Assembly: GCF_013283195.1 (NCBI RefSeq)
Contig: NZ_JABEKT010000001.1
Coordinates: 904,795 to 968,794, forward strand
DNA: 64,000 nucleotides
From: Ensifer adhaerens
GTDB lineage: Bacteria; Pseudomonadota; Alphaproteobacteria; Rhizobiales; Rhizobiaceae
Reading direction: 5' to 3'
Of the stretch, positions 9,089-17,534 are shown piece after piece. Position numbers and translations under genes: made by a program. Under the pieces are notes generated by a model, which did not search any database, was not told where the DNA came from, and worked only from the letters and a program-made list of their open reading frames with translations. Each line of letters opens with the position of its first letter. Within the stretch, counting starts at the first letter, position 1.

Positions 9089-10363
9089 TCAGTTGGCCGC
9101 AACCGGCTTTGGTTTCTCGCCTGCGAGCGTTTCGCCGACGACGATCTTTTTCTTCGCTGCCGGCCGCGGATTTTCGATGATGTTGACCGGTGCGGACAAC
9201 GTCGTCGCGGCGACATTGCCGACGCCTCTCGCCGTGCCGGCGACAACGGCGGCGATGCCTGTTCCCACGGAAATGTTCGAGTCGGTCAGCGTCTGGCCCT
9301 TGATCAGGCGTTGGCCGATCAGCTGCACGATTTCCGGGCTCTCGGCGAATTTTCCATGGTGCAGCCCGTCGTCGGTCTCGACCTTGGTCAGGTCGATGGC
9401 GGTGATGCCGGATTTTTCAAGGTCCGTACGATAGGGTTCCTTCGACGGGTCGATGGCGCCAAGGCGCGAAACGTCACCGGAAATGAAGCTCGAAAGCGCC
9501 AGAGCACGATCGTCCTGCGAGACGAAGATGGTGAATTTCGGCTTCTTCTTGCCCATCTCCACCCATTGCTTGGCAAAGACGTCGAGGTCGATATCCGGCG
9601 AGGCCAGGATCACGTTCTGGATCTTTGACGGCACGTTGCCGTCGCGAATGCCCATCTGCCGGAGCGATTCCATCGTCAGCCATGTACCCATGGAGTGGGC
9701 GAGGATGGTGATGTCCTTGACGTTGGGGGCCTGCGAAAGGATGCGTAGCGTGTCCTCGAGCGCGGTGCGCGAGTAGTTGGTGCTTTCCTTGTCGTAATTG
9801 TACTCGAACACATTGGCGCGCGAAGGCCACGTGAACAGGATCGGCGTCGTCTGGGCGCCGGAATCGTGGATGATCTGCGCCAACCGGAAGACCGAATCCT
9901 CGTAGCGGTTGTTGAAACCGTGAACGAAGACGAAGGCGTGGCCGCCGACATTGTGCTGCTTGAACCATTCACGGCCGTCGGCGAGCGTGTCCAGTTCCCG
10001 AACCCGCGTCACCGCAAAGTCGGTCGCCGGATCGGGCGGCAGCTTGCGCGGCCATTGCACCGTGCCGGCCTTGCGCACGGTGTCGGGCGGGATCGAGACC
10101 GCGACGTCGGTCATGAAGGTGTTGGCGTCCCGCTCGCCCGAAAACAGTGTCGCGGGGTCGCCCGAAGGCTGCCTTGTGGTTGCGACCAGCATCTCCACCT
10201 GCGCGGTTTTCGGTGTCTGTGCGGTGAGCGCAACCGGGGTCATGACGCCCTCGGGTTTTCCGGCGCAAGAGGAAAGCCCCAGCGACAGGGCAACAGCCGC
10301 CGCGATTGCCATCATTCTTCGCGTCCGTGCCGACGAGATCGTAACACGCGCATTGTCAATCAT
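9089..10363 (-). CDS. Alpha/beta hydrolase of the DUF900 type, putative lipoprotein
   Basis: 424 residues if ATG 10363 (MIDNARVT) is used; a TTG at 10384 would add seven. The N-terminus has a basic stretch, a hydrophobic helix and LSLGLSSCAG, a possible lipobox. Residues about 60-330 fit the DUF900 alpha/beta-hydrolase family: AFVFVHGFNNRYEDSVFRLAQI, then the nucleophile elbow ILAHSMGTWLTME and ASPDIDLDVF. The C-terminal 80 residues are Ala/Pro/Lys-rich. It is likely an envelope-bound hydrolase of unknown substrate. It converges on kdpE. Confidence 0.8.
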   Translation of the reverse strand: MIDNARVTISSARTRRMMAIAAAVALSLGLSSCAGKPEGVMTPVALTAQTPKTAQVEMLVATTRQPSGDPATLFSGERDANTFMTDVAVSIPPDTVRKAGTVQWPRKLPPDPATDFAVTRVRELDTLADGREWFKQHNVGGHAFVFVHGFNNRYEDSVFRLAQIIHDSGAQTTPILFTWPSRANVFEYNYDKESTNYSRTALEDTLRILSQAPNVKDITILAHSMGTWLTMESLRQMGIRDGNVPSKIQNVILASPDIDLDVFAKQWVEMGKKKPKFTIFVSQDDRALALSSFISGDVSRLGAIDPSKEPYRTDLEKSGITAIDLTKVETDDGLHHGKFAESPEIVQLIGQRLIKGQTLTDSNISVGTGIAAVVAGTARGVGNVAATTLSAPVNIIENPRPAAKKKIVVGETLAGEKPKPVAAN

Positions 10364-10651
10364 CGGCGCCCCACGCAGAAACAAGACCGAGCCGCATCAG
10401 ACTGTGCGTTCGCGACAGCGCGATGACACCACTCCATGCCGGCAGATGCAAGCGGGTATTTCGCCATGTCTCGCGCTATGGTTTTGCTTTGAGATTGCGC
10501 CGGCTCGGCCGGGTCTCTCTGCGTGGCGTCTCCATCGGTCTCGCCGGGCAGGTGACCGCGGTATCTGCCGCGACAGGGCGAGCGTCGCCCACGAAATGCA
10601 TTTGGTCACCGTCGGCGGCGTGAGCGGTTCGGGCGGCGCCTTTGTTGCCGA

Positions 10652-11002
10652 TCAGGACGCGGTGGCAGGCAGAGGCAGGTTGATCGCCGGGCCGGGGCCG
10701 ACGCCGTGCTGTCGGCGGACCTGCCGCGACGCGCTGCCGTCGAACAGTGACATCGGCAAGGTCCCGGTCAGGATCCAGCGATAGGGCGAGCGGGCATCCG
10801 GCTCGCGCACCTGATACGGTATTGAATTGAGCGGCAACACGTATTCCGGCCGGCGCAGGCCAGCCTCCCTGTTGCCGAGCCATGTCAGCACGACCAGCAC
10901 TTCGCCGCCGATCTCAAGCGCTGACAAGGAACAGGTCCGGCCGGCGACATTGGCCTGAACGGCATCCTCGTGAACTTGAAAACGGCTAACTTTAAGCGAC
11001 AT
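10652..11002 (-). CDS. Conserved-looking hypothetical protein, 116 aa
   Basis: Starts MSLKVSRFQVHEDAV at ATG 11002 behind AAGGAAGC with good spacing. Base composition is like its neighbours. No membrane helix or signal peptide. The sequence mixes beta-strand-like stretches (ALEIGGEVLVVLTWLG, YRWILTGTLPMSLF) and ends in a Pro-rich tail. I do not recognise the family. The 288 bases between it and the hydrolase start hold short overlapping ORFs but nothing I can support as a gene. Confidence 0.55.
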   Translation of the reverse strand: MSLKVSRFQVHEDAVQANVAGRTCSLSALEIGGEVLVVLTWLGNREAGLRRPEYVLPLNSIPYQVREPDARSPYRWILTGTLPMSLFDGSASRQVRRQHGVGPGPAINLPLPATAS

Positions 11003-11119
11003 CGTTCGGCTTCCTTGAAATGGACCTCTTGCCAGCCGCTCGTTCGCAGCAAGGCGCGCCGGCCTTCGGCCAGCTTCAGACTTTCATCCCGCTACAGTGC
11101 TCATTTCTTTGAAGGAAAA

Positions 11120-11195
11120 TGGTGCCGCTTAGCAGACTCGAACTGCTGACCCCATCATTACGAATGATGTGCTCTACCGACTGAGCTAAAGCGGC
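11120..11195 (-). tRNA. tRNA-Thr (anticodon CGT)
   Basis: The minus strand folds as a cloverleaf: acceptor arm GCCGCTT/AAGCGGC, D-arm AGCTCAGTCGGTAGAGC, anticodon arm CATCA-TTCGTAA-TGATG, T-arm with TTCGAGTC, and encoded CCA at 11120-11122. The anticodon CGT reads ACG (threonine). No partial duplication of its 3' end was seen nearby, so there is no sign of an integrated element here. Confidence 0.95.
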
Positions 11196-11273
11196 CCTGA
11201 GGCGGTTCCGCGAAAAGACCGCGGAACGAAGTGTGAGGCGCTGATAAACGCAAAGCGCCAAGATTTCAAGCCA

Positions 11274-12296
11274 TCAGTTTCGAGAACTTGAAAATTCCTT
11301 GTTGGCAGCGATCGTCGGCGCGGGGTGGAGCCCGAGACGGGCGCGTGCGGCATCGTATTCGCGCTCCCAGCGATCGACCATATGTGCGACCGAGGTGATC
11401 TTGCGCACGGCGCCGATGCCCTGGCCGCAGCCCCAGATGTCCTTCCAGGCCTTGGCGCCCTCGGTTGCCTGGGCAAAATCCATCTTCGACGGATCCGCTT
11501 CCGGCAGGTTTGCCGGGTCCATGCCGGCGGCTGCGATCGATGGTTTCAGGTAGTTGCCATGGATTCCGGTGAAGTAGTTGGAATAGACGATGTCGGCGGC
11601 ATTGCTGTCGACGATCATCTGTTTGTAGGCGTCGCTGGCGCGCGCTTCTTCCGTGGCGATGAAGGGCGAGCCGATATAGGCCATGTCGGCGCCCATGGCC
11701 TGGGCGGCGAGGATGGCGCCGCCATTGGCGATCGCGCCTGAGAGAAGCAGAGGGCCGTCGAACCAGGAGCGGATTTCCTGGACGAGGGCGAACGGGGAAA
11801 GCGTGCCGGCGTGGCCGCCGGCGCCGGCGGCAACGGCGATCAGCCCGTCAGCACCCTTGCGGATCGCCGAATTGGCGTGGCGATTGTTGATGACGTCATG
11901 CAGCACAATGCCGCCATAGGAATGAATGGCGGCGTTGACCTCCGGCACGGCGCCAAGCGAAGATATGACCACCGGCACCTTGTACTTGATGCAGAGCATC
12001 AGATCGTGCTCAAGGCGGGTATTGGATTTGTGGACGATCTGGTTGACGGCAAAGGGCGCGGCCTTGCGGCCAGGGTTCCGGGTGTCGTGGTCGGCGAGCG
12101 TCTCGGTGACTTCGGCAAGCCACTCGTCGAGTTGCGATTGCGGGCGGGCGTTCAATGCCGGAAAGGAGCCGACCACGCCAGCCTTGCACTGCGCGATCGT
12201 CAGCTTGGGATGCGAGATGATGAACAAAGGTGCGCCGACAACCGGCAGTCTCGTCGTTCCGGAAAGAATTGGCGGCAGCGACATCGAGTTCTCCAT
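11274..12296 (-). CDS. Nitronate monooxygenase / 2-nitropropane dioxygenase family FMN enzyme
   Basis: 340 residues from ATG 12296 (MENSMSLPPIL); MSLPPIL at residue 5 is an alternative. It is a TIM-barrel flavin enzyme. The N-terminal PVVGAPLFIISHP, central DGLIAVAAGAGGHAGTLSP and GGAILAAQAMGADMAYIGSPF are the family's FMN-binding blocks. Members oxidise alkyl nitronates, and some relatives act as enoyl reductases, so the true substrate is uncertain. The gene is monocistronic. A 26-bp operator shared with the beta-oxidation operon lies 11 bases before the start, which suggests fatty-acid or branched-chain amino-acid control. Confidence 0.85.
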   Translation of the reverse strand: MENSMSLPPILSGTTRLPVVGAPLFIISHPKLTIAQCKAGVVGSFPALNARPQSQLDEWLAEVTETLADHDTRNPGRKAAPFAVNQIVHKSNTRLEHDLMLCIKYKVPVVISSLGAVPEVNAAIHSYGGIVLHDVINNRHANSAIRKGADGLIAVAAGAGGHAGTLSPFALVQEIRSWFDGPLLLSGAIANGGAILAAQAMGADMAYIGSPFIATEEARASDAYKQMIVDSNAADIVYSNYFTGIHGNYLKPSIAAAGMDPANLPEADPSKMDFAQATEGAKAWKDIWGCGQGIGAVRKITSVAHMVDRWEREYDAARARLGLHPAPTIAANKEFSSSRN

Positions 12297-12306
12297 CCCG
12301 TAGAAG

Positions 12307-12332
12307 TTTTGACGTTTGCGTAAACGTCAAAA
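12307..12332 (-). promoter_or_regulatory. Operator palindrome before nitronate monooxygenase gene (copy 1)
   Basis: Arms TTTTGACGTTT and AAACGTCAAAA flank GCGT. The identical 26 bases, in the same orientation relative to the gene, occur at 47789-47814 before the acyl-CoA dehydrogenase operon. The GACGTTTxxxxAAACGTC form resembles motifs I recall for proteobacterial LiuR/FadR-type regulators of fatty-acid and branched-chain amino-acid catabolism. The cognate regulator is not in the window. Confidence 0.8.
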
Positions 12333-12568
12333 TAGATAGCAGCAAGTTGCGCGCTTGCAAAGATGCGGATTTTCGTGGCGGCGATGGTGGTCGGGCAGTT
12401 TTCCCCGACGTTGCCGGGGTCGCCCGCGCGTCGGACTTGCGGATTTTGAAAGCAGCGGTTACGCAATTGTTAACAAAACCAACGGCGTGCATCCGGAATT
12501 AACCGATAAGAGCTTGCGGATGACAAAGAAGGCGCCGATCGAAATGACGAGCGCCGGCGGGGCTACGG

Positions 12569-12672
12569 CATAATCCTTTAAATCGGATCCGATTTAAGGC
12601 TAGGATTATGCAGCAGATTTAAAGCGTTACAGCGTCCTTTGCGCGCCAGATTTGACGCGCGGTGTTGTAAGG
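12569..12672 (+). repeat. Dispersed rhizobial palindrome-plus-hairpin repeat, copy A
   Basis: Begins with the perfect 20-bp palindrome TTAAATCGGATCCGATTTAA (12578-12597), followed by ATTATGCAGCAGATTTAAAG and then an imperfect hairpin (TTACAGCG..GCGCG / CGCGC..GTTGTAA). It ends 26 bases before the GTG start of the next gene and points in the same direction. Related copies lie at 53911-54010 and, inverted, 55016-55116. Confidence 0.85.
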
Positions 12673-12697
12673 CCCGGTATGCACAGAAGGATTTGAC

Positions 12698-13873
12698 GTG
12701 AGCGGACTCGAGACTGCAATCCGAAATGCGCTGGAGCGCTCCGACAGGACCAACGCCGAGACGCGGGCGCGCATCTATCAATCCGCGCGCCAGGCGCTCG
12801 AAACCGGGCTGCAGAAGCAGGGGATCGAGGACCAGAACGTCGTCGCCCAGCAGCGCCATCGGCTGGAAGCGGTCATCCACGCGATCGAGACCGAGGAGCG
12901 CGCAGCCCTGAAGGCGCGCCCGGCGCCGGCCCCGTCTGTCAGCCTCGATGATGCTGTCGCACCGCGCGCTGCGGCAGCGGCAAGGTCCGAGCCGCAGCCG
13001 TCCGCGCCTTCCGATGGCCGCCGCGAGCCGGCTTTTGCCGGCCAGACGCCGCGCGACGGACAGAATGACGGTGGACTTGGTGGCCTTCGTGCCGACCGCG
13101 ACGGCCCTGTTGTCTCTACGGCTGCGGCCGGCGAGGTTGCGGCCAGGCAGTCGAATGAAGGCAGGGGAGCGGTCGCGCCGGACGTGCGCGCAACCGACGG
13201 CCGCAAGCGTCGACGCAAGCGCGGCAGCCTGCTGTCGCTCGCCATGGTCGTCGCGACGCTGCTGGCTGCTGTCGTCGCCGCCGTCTGGTGGGTCGAGACC
13301 AACAATCTTCTGCAGTCGCCGGCCGCGCGCGACACCAATGTCGCCAATCCGCCGGCAACCGTGGCGTCACAGGATTTCGACGGGGCTGCCGGTCTGCCGA
13401 CGCTCGGCGCCCAGGAAGGCTTCACCGGCGATTGGGTCGAGGTGTACACGCCCGGCAAGACAGGGGCGATCACGCCCGGCCCGCAGGCGACTGCCGAGCC
13501 TGTCAATGACGACGGCGGCCAGCGCGTCTTGTTGACCTCTGGCGATGCCGATGCGGACGGCGACGTGACCATCGAGATTCCGGCGGCGATCCTGGCCGAA
13601 CTTTCGGGCAAGACGTCGACGCTGGCGCTGACGGTACAGGCCACGCCCGGCAAGTCGACAGAGTTCGCGGTGGAGTGCAACTTCTCTTCACTCGGTGAGT
13701 GCGGCCGACACCGTTTCACCCTGCATGATGAGCGGGTCGACATGCTGTTCAAGGTGACGTTCGACCGAAGCCTCGCGCCAAGCGCTGCCGGGCAGATCGT
13801 CATCAACAGCGACATCAGCGGCGGCGGCAAGGGCTTGAACCTTTACGCCATCCGCGTCCTGCCGGGCCAATAA
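12698..13873 (+). CDS. Single-pass membrane protein with long disordered linker, function unknown
   Basis: 391 residues from GTG 12698, with AGAAGGA upstream. Residues 1-75 are a helical, coiled-coil-like segment rich in Arg/Gln/Glu (MSGLETAIRNALERSDRTNA...). Residues 75-170 are Ala/Pro/Gly-rich and probably disordered. A basic stop (RKRRRKRG) precedes one membrane helix at about 175-198. The last 150 residues form a beta-rich, presumably periplasmic domain with one cysteine pair (VECNFSSLGECGRH). I do not recognise a named family. It lies downstream of repeat A and converges on ppk2. Confidence 0.75.
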   Translation: MSGLETAIRNALERSDRTNAETRARIYQSARQALETGLQKQGIEDQNVVAQQRHRLEAVIHAIETEERAALKARPAPAPSVSLDDAVAPRAAAAARSEPQPSAPSDGRREPAFAGQTPRDGQNDGGLGGLRADRDGPVVSTAAAGEVAARQSNEGRGAVAPDVRATDGRKRRRKRGSLLSLAMVVATLLAAVVAAVWWVETNNLLQSPAARDTNVANPPATVASQDFDGAAGLPTLGAQEGFTGDWVEVYTPGKTGAITPGPQATAEPVNDDGGQRVLLTSGDADADGDVTIEIPAAILAELSGKTSTLALTVQATPGKSTEFAVECNFSSLGECGRHRFTLHDERVDMLFKVTFDRSLAPSAAGQIVINSDISGGGKGLNLYAIRVLPGQ

Positions 13874-13905
13874 GCCTGCACGAAAGGCCGGCTCGCGGGC
13901 TTCGG

Positions 13906-14805
13906 CTATTTCAGGAAGCCGGGGCCTGAACCGACGATCTTGTCGTCGATCTCGCCGATTGCATCCTTGTCCTTGCCCTCGTAATCGAGCTTGGACAGGA
14001 TGTGGCGAATGAGATTGATCCGTTCGCGTCGTTTGTCGTTGCCTCGCACGATTGTCCACGGCGCATGGTCCGTGTGGGTCGCCTTCAGCATCTGGTCGCG
14101 CTTCTCGGTGTAGTCGTCCCATTTGTTAAGTGCTGCGATATCCATCGGCGACAGCTTCCAGATCTTCAACGGATCATGGCGACGGTCGTGAAAGCGCTTG
14201 AGCTGCATTTCGCGGCCGATATCGATCCAGAATTTGAACAATTGAATGCCCTCGTGCACGATCATCTTCTCGAAGCGCGGCACCTGCTTGAGAAATTGTT
14301 CGTGCTGCTCTGGCGTGCAGAAGCCCATGACCGGCTCGACGCCGGCGCGGTTGTACCAGGAGCGGTCGTAGAGCACGAGTTCGCCCGCTGTCGGCATGGT
14401 CGCGATGTAGCGCTGGAAGTACCATTGCCCACGCTCGGTCTCGGTCGGCTTCGTCAAGGCGACCACGCGGGCCCAGCGGGGATTAAGGTTGCTGCTGGTG
14501 GCATGGATGGCGCCGCCCTTGCCGGCCGCGTCCCGGCCCTCGAACAGCGCGATGATGCGCTTGCCGGTCGCCTGCTGCCAGAGCTGCAGCTTGACCAGTT
14601 CGATCTGAAGCGTTTCCAGCGTCTTCAGGTAGTCGTCGTCGTCGTCGAGCTTCTTCTTGTAGGGAAAGCCGCCGGAGGCAAAGGCCGCCTCGTCGATCCA
14701 CTTCGGCAATTCCGGGTTGTCGACGTCGAAGAGCCGCTTCTTGCCGCCGATATCGAGCTCCACCGCCCGGCTTTCGGTCTTCGTTGCCGCCTGCGTTGAC
14801 GCCAT
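13906..14805 (-). CDS. ppk2: Polyphosphate kinase 2
   Basis: 299 residues from ATG 14805 ([11 protein letters not shown]), with GAGGAAGACC upstream; a longer frame start at 14856 is less likely. It is a PPK2-family enzyme transferring phosphate between polyphosphate and nucleotides. The Walker A-like [15 protein letters not shown] (about 87-100), the lid/Walker B region [21 protein letters not shown] and [19 protein letters not shown] are all present. It sits head-to-head with phoR, separated by 132 bases, which fits a role in phosphate storage. No clear PHO box was found in that gap. Confidence 0.93.
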   Translation of the reverse strand: MASTQAATKTESRAVELDIGGKKRLFDVDNPELPKWIDEAAFASGGFPYKKKLDDDDDYLKTLETLQIELVKLQLWQQATGKRIIALFEGRDAAGKGGAIHATSSNLNPRWARVVALTKPTETERGQWYFQRYIATMPTAGELVLYDRSWYNRAGVEPVMGFCTPEQHEQFLKQVPRFEKMIVHEGIQLFKFWIDIGREMQLKRFHDRRHDPLKIWKLSPMDIAALNKWDDYTEKRDQMLKATHTDHAPWTIVRGNDKRRERINLIRHILSKLDYEGKDKDAIGEIDDKIVGSGPGFLK

Positions 14806-14937
14806 GTGGTCTTCCTCCAGCCCGAGCGATTTCCTGTGAGGAGGCCACAATTGCATTGCGGATTCAAGCGCGTCGTGAAAATCATGTCATGAAGCGTCGT
14901 TATCTCTCGACCATTTGAGGCCGGGAGGAAGACCAAA

Positions 14938-16209
14938 GTGATTCATGAGGATATGGTGCTGGACGGTTCCAAGGCGTTCTGGCGGACGCTCGTGCCGCGG
15001 TTGAAGGCGGAGCGCTGGCTGCTCGGCCTGACGGCGCTGCTGGCAGTCCTTGCGACCATTGCTGGCATTCATTTTCTCGCTGTCCTGCCGTTCTGGATCG
15101 TGCTTGCCGCCGCCCTGCTCAACCGCAGTGCGCCCTCGGCGCTGCCAAAGGCCGCAAAAGCGGCCAAGGTGGCAGCCGTGACGGGTGGCGCCAGCGACGC
15201 GCTGATCCCGGCCTTGAACGCGCTTGATATGCCGGTTCTGGTCGTGGCGGTCGATGAAACCGTCGTCTTCCAGAATATCGCGGCCGAAAAGGCTTTCGGC
15301 ACCATTCCGCCCAACAGCTATCTCGCAGCCCGCGTCCGTTCGCCCGGCATTCTCGATATGGTTCGCGAGACGATCGCGACCGGCAAGATCAACCAGATCG
15401 AACACACCGAGCGTCTGCCGTCCGATGCGGTCTACGTGGTCAGGGTGGCGCCCGCCGAAATTGGCGGCGACGGTCCGTGGAGCCGGGTCTTCCTGCTCAC
15501 CTACCGCGACATCTCGCAGGCCCGCCGCATCGATCGCATGCGCTCGGATTTCGTTGCGAATGCCAGCCACGAGCTGCGCACGCCGCTGGCATCGTTGCGC
15601 GGCTTCATCGAGACGATGCAAGGCCCGGCGCGCAACGATCTGAAGGCGCAGGAAAAGTTCTTCGGCATCATGCACGAGCAGGCGACGCGCATGAGCCGGC
15701 TTGTCGACGACCTCCTGTCTTTGTCGCGGCTGGAGCTGAAATCCCACATCGCACCTGACGATACGATCGACCTACGCCCGCTGCTCGGCCATGTCCGTGA
15801 CAGTCTTGCGCCGCTTGCGAGCGATCTCGACGTGACGATCACGCTGACGATGCCGGATAGTCCCGTTGTCGTTCAGGGGGACCGCGACGAGCTGACCGAG
15901 GTGTTCGAGAACCTGATCGAGAACGCCTGCAAATACGGCCAGGAAGGCAAGAAGGTCGATGTCGAGCTTTCCGGCGGCGAAGGCGGGCAGGCCGAGGTCG
16001 TCGTCAGAGACTATGGCCCCGGCATTCCTGCCGAACATGTGCCGCGCATCACCGAGCGGTTCTACCGCGTCAATGTCGAGGCGAGCCGCTCGAAAAAGGG
16101 TACCGGTCTCGGCCTTGCGATCGTCAAGCACATCCTGACCCGCCATCGCGCGCGGCTCCTGATCCACTCGGAGCTGGGCAAGGGCACGGTGTTTACCGTG
16201 CGTTTTTGA
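14938..16209 (+). CDS. phoR: Phosphate regulon sensor histidine kinase
   Basis: 423 residues from GTG 14938; GGGAGGAAG lies nine bases upstream. Two adjacent N-terminal membrane helices (about residues 22-60), a PAS-like region (residues about 85-185), HisKA with FVANASHELRTPLASLRG (His211) and HATPase with NLIENACKYG, DYGPGIPAEH and GTGLGLAIVKHIL. The close membrane helices with little periplasmic loop are typical of PhoR, which reads the state of the Pst transporter through PhoU. It is placed directly upstream of the PHO box and pstS. Its partner phoB closes the locus. Confidence 0.95.
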   Translation: MIHEDMVLDGSKAFWRTLVPRLKAERWLLGLTALLAVLATIAGIHFLAVLPFWIVLAAALLNRSAPSALPKAAKAAKVAAVTGGASDALIPALNALDMPVLVVAVDETVVFQNIAAEKAFGTIPPNSYLAARVRSPGILDMVRETIATGKINQIEHTERLPSDAVYVVRVAPAEIGGDGPWSRVFLLTYRDISQARRIDRMRSDFVANASHELRTPLASLRGFIETMQGPARNDLKAQEKFFGIMHEQATRMSRLVDDLLSLSRLELKSHIAPDDTIDLRPLLGHVRDSLAPLASDLDVTITLTMPDSPVVVQGDRDELTEVFENLIENACKYGQEGKKVDVELSGGEGGQAEVVVRDYGPGIPAEHVPRITERFYRVNVEASRSKKGTGLGLAIVKHILTRHRARLLIHSELGKGTVFTVRF

Positions 16210-16270
16210 CATATTGGCGCTGGATAACGTTGCGCTGTTCATTTTTCATTATGATTTTCAATGACATGAG

Positions 16271-16303
16271 CTGTCATAAATGTTTCGCGAAACTGACATA
16301 AAA
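16271..16303 (+). promoter_or_regulatory. PHO box array upstream of pstS
   Basis: Three consecutive 11-bp units: CTGTCATAAAT, GTTTCGCGAAA and CTGACATAAAA. The first and third match the half-site CTGTCAT-N4 of the rhizobial PHO box and the middle one is degenerate. A further inverted half-site, ATGACAT, lies just upstream (16261-16267). It sits 100 bases before the pstS start and is the expected PhoB binding site. Confidence 0.8.
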
Positions 16304-16403
16304 GGTGTGGCTATCGGCGGCTAGTTAGGGGCAGCCGATCAGACGGCGAAGAGCGCTGCAACGCTTGGCGCACTCAACACAAGCCCATTCCGGGAGAACT
16401 TTT

Positions 16404-17438
16404 ATGAAAGCTCTTAAACTCACTGTCGCGGCGCTCGTCGCATCCGCCGCGTTCGCTGGCGTGGCTGTCGCGCGCGATCAGGTTCAGGTCGCCGGCTCCT
16501 CGACGGTTCTTCCCTACGCAAAGATCGTCGCCGAGACGTTCGGCGAGACCTTCCCGGACTTCAAGACCCCGGTTGTTGAATCCGGCGGCTCCTCGGCTGG
16601 CCTGAAGGAATTCTGCAAGGGCGTCGGCCCTGACACCATCGACATCGCCAACTCCTCGCGCAAGATCAAGGACAGCGAAGTCGAGGCCTGCAAGGCCGCC
16701 GGCGTCACCGAAATCCAGGAAATCCAGATCGGTTACGACGGTATCGTTTTCGCAACCGACGCCGGCAATGCCGACCTCGCTCTGAAGCCCGTCGATCTCT
16801 ACAAGGGTCTGGCTGCTGAAGTCGTCGTCGACGGCAAGCTCGTCGCCAACCCCTACAAGAAGTGGTCTGAAGTCAACGCCGCTCTGCCGGACGCCGATAT
16901 CGCCGCCTTCATCCCGGGCGAAAAGCACGGCACGCGCGAAGTCTTCGAAGAGAAGATCCTGGCTGCAGGCTGCAAGGAAGCCGGCGCCCTCGACGTCATC
17001 AAGGCTGCCGTTGCCGATGAAAAGCAGCAGCACAGCAAGTGCGTCGCAGTCCGCAAGGACGGCCTGGCTGTCGACATCGACGGCGATTACACCGAAACGC
17101 TGGCGCGTATCGCCGCCAACAAGAACGGCATCGGCGTCTTCGGCCTGTCTTTCTATGAAAACAACGCCGACAAGCTGAAGGTCGCCACCGTCAACGGCAT
17201 CGTTCCGTCGACCGAAACGATCGCTTCCGGCGAATACCCGGTTTCGCGCCCGCTCTACTTCTACGTCAAGAAGGCGCACCTCGGCGTTATCCCGGGCCTC
17301 AAGGAATATGTTGAGTTCTTCCTCGACGATCAGATGATCGGCCCGGAAAGCCCGCTTGCCGAATACGGCCTCGTCGCTGCTCCGGATGCCGAGCGCGAAG
17401 AGATCCGCAAGGCTTTCGCAGCCGGCAACATGCTCTGA
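16404..17438 (+). CDS. pstS: Phosphate ABC transporter substrate-binding protein
   Basis: 344 residues from ATG 16404 (MKALKLTVAALVASAAFAGVAVA), behind CGGGAGAAC. An upstream GTG at 16365 is rejected because it would bury the signal peptide. Type I cleavage is likely after AVA-R. The phosphate-binding loops are visible: AGSSTVLPYAK, ESGGSSAGLKEF, SSRKIKDSE and GEKHGTREVFEEKIL. The periplasmic protein delivers Pi to PstCAB. It is the first gene after the PHO box, and the strong hairpin after it can explain higher expression than the membrane subunits. Confidence 0.96.
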   Translation: MKALKLTVAALVASAAFAGVAVARDQVQVAGSSTVLPYAKIVAETFGETFPDFKTPVVESGGSSAGLKEFCKGVGPDTIDIANSSRKIKDSEVEACKAAGVTEIQEIQIGYDGIVFATDAGNADLALKPVDLYKGLAAEVVVDGKLVANPYKKWSEVNAALPDADIAAFIPGEKHGTREVFEEKILAAGCKEAGALDVIKAAVADEKQQHSKCVAVRKDGLAVDIDGDYTETLARIAANKNGIGVFGLSFYENNADKLKVATVNGIVPSTETIASGEYPVSRPLYFYVKKAHLGVIPGLKEYVEFFLDDQMIGPESPLAEYGLVAAPDAEREEIRKAFAAGNML

Positions 17439-17447
17439 TACTGACAA

Positions 17448-17477
17448 GCCCCGGCGCGACATTGCTCGCGCCGGGGC
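17448..17477 (+). terminator. Strong hairpin between pstS and pstC
   Basis: The 12-bp perfect stem GCCCCGGCGCGA / TCGCGCCGGGGC has a six-base loop and starts nine bases after the pstS stop. With no T-run it is more likely a 3'-end stabiliser or partial terminator than a full stop. It would allow PstS to be made in excess. Confidence 0.7.
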
Positions 17478-17534
17478 ATGCCTCCATCCGAACTGCCGGC
17501 AGCGCCTTGAGCGCCACGCCGCGGAGACGTGCCG

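Noticed and set aside
10397-10651. Short ORFs on both strands between the hydrolase and the orphan gene
   Set aside because: They overlap one another, lack ribosome-binding sites and show Arg-rich mirror composition.
11100-11300. tRNA-Thr considered as an integration site
   Set aside because: No integrase and no second copy of the tRNA 3' end were seen in the surrounding sequence.
14806-14937. Possible PHO box between ppk2 and phoR (ATGTCATGAAG)
   Set aside because: Only one half-site is recognisable; the second 11-bp unit does not match CTGTCAT.
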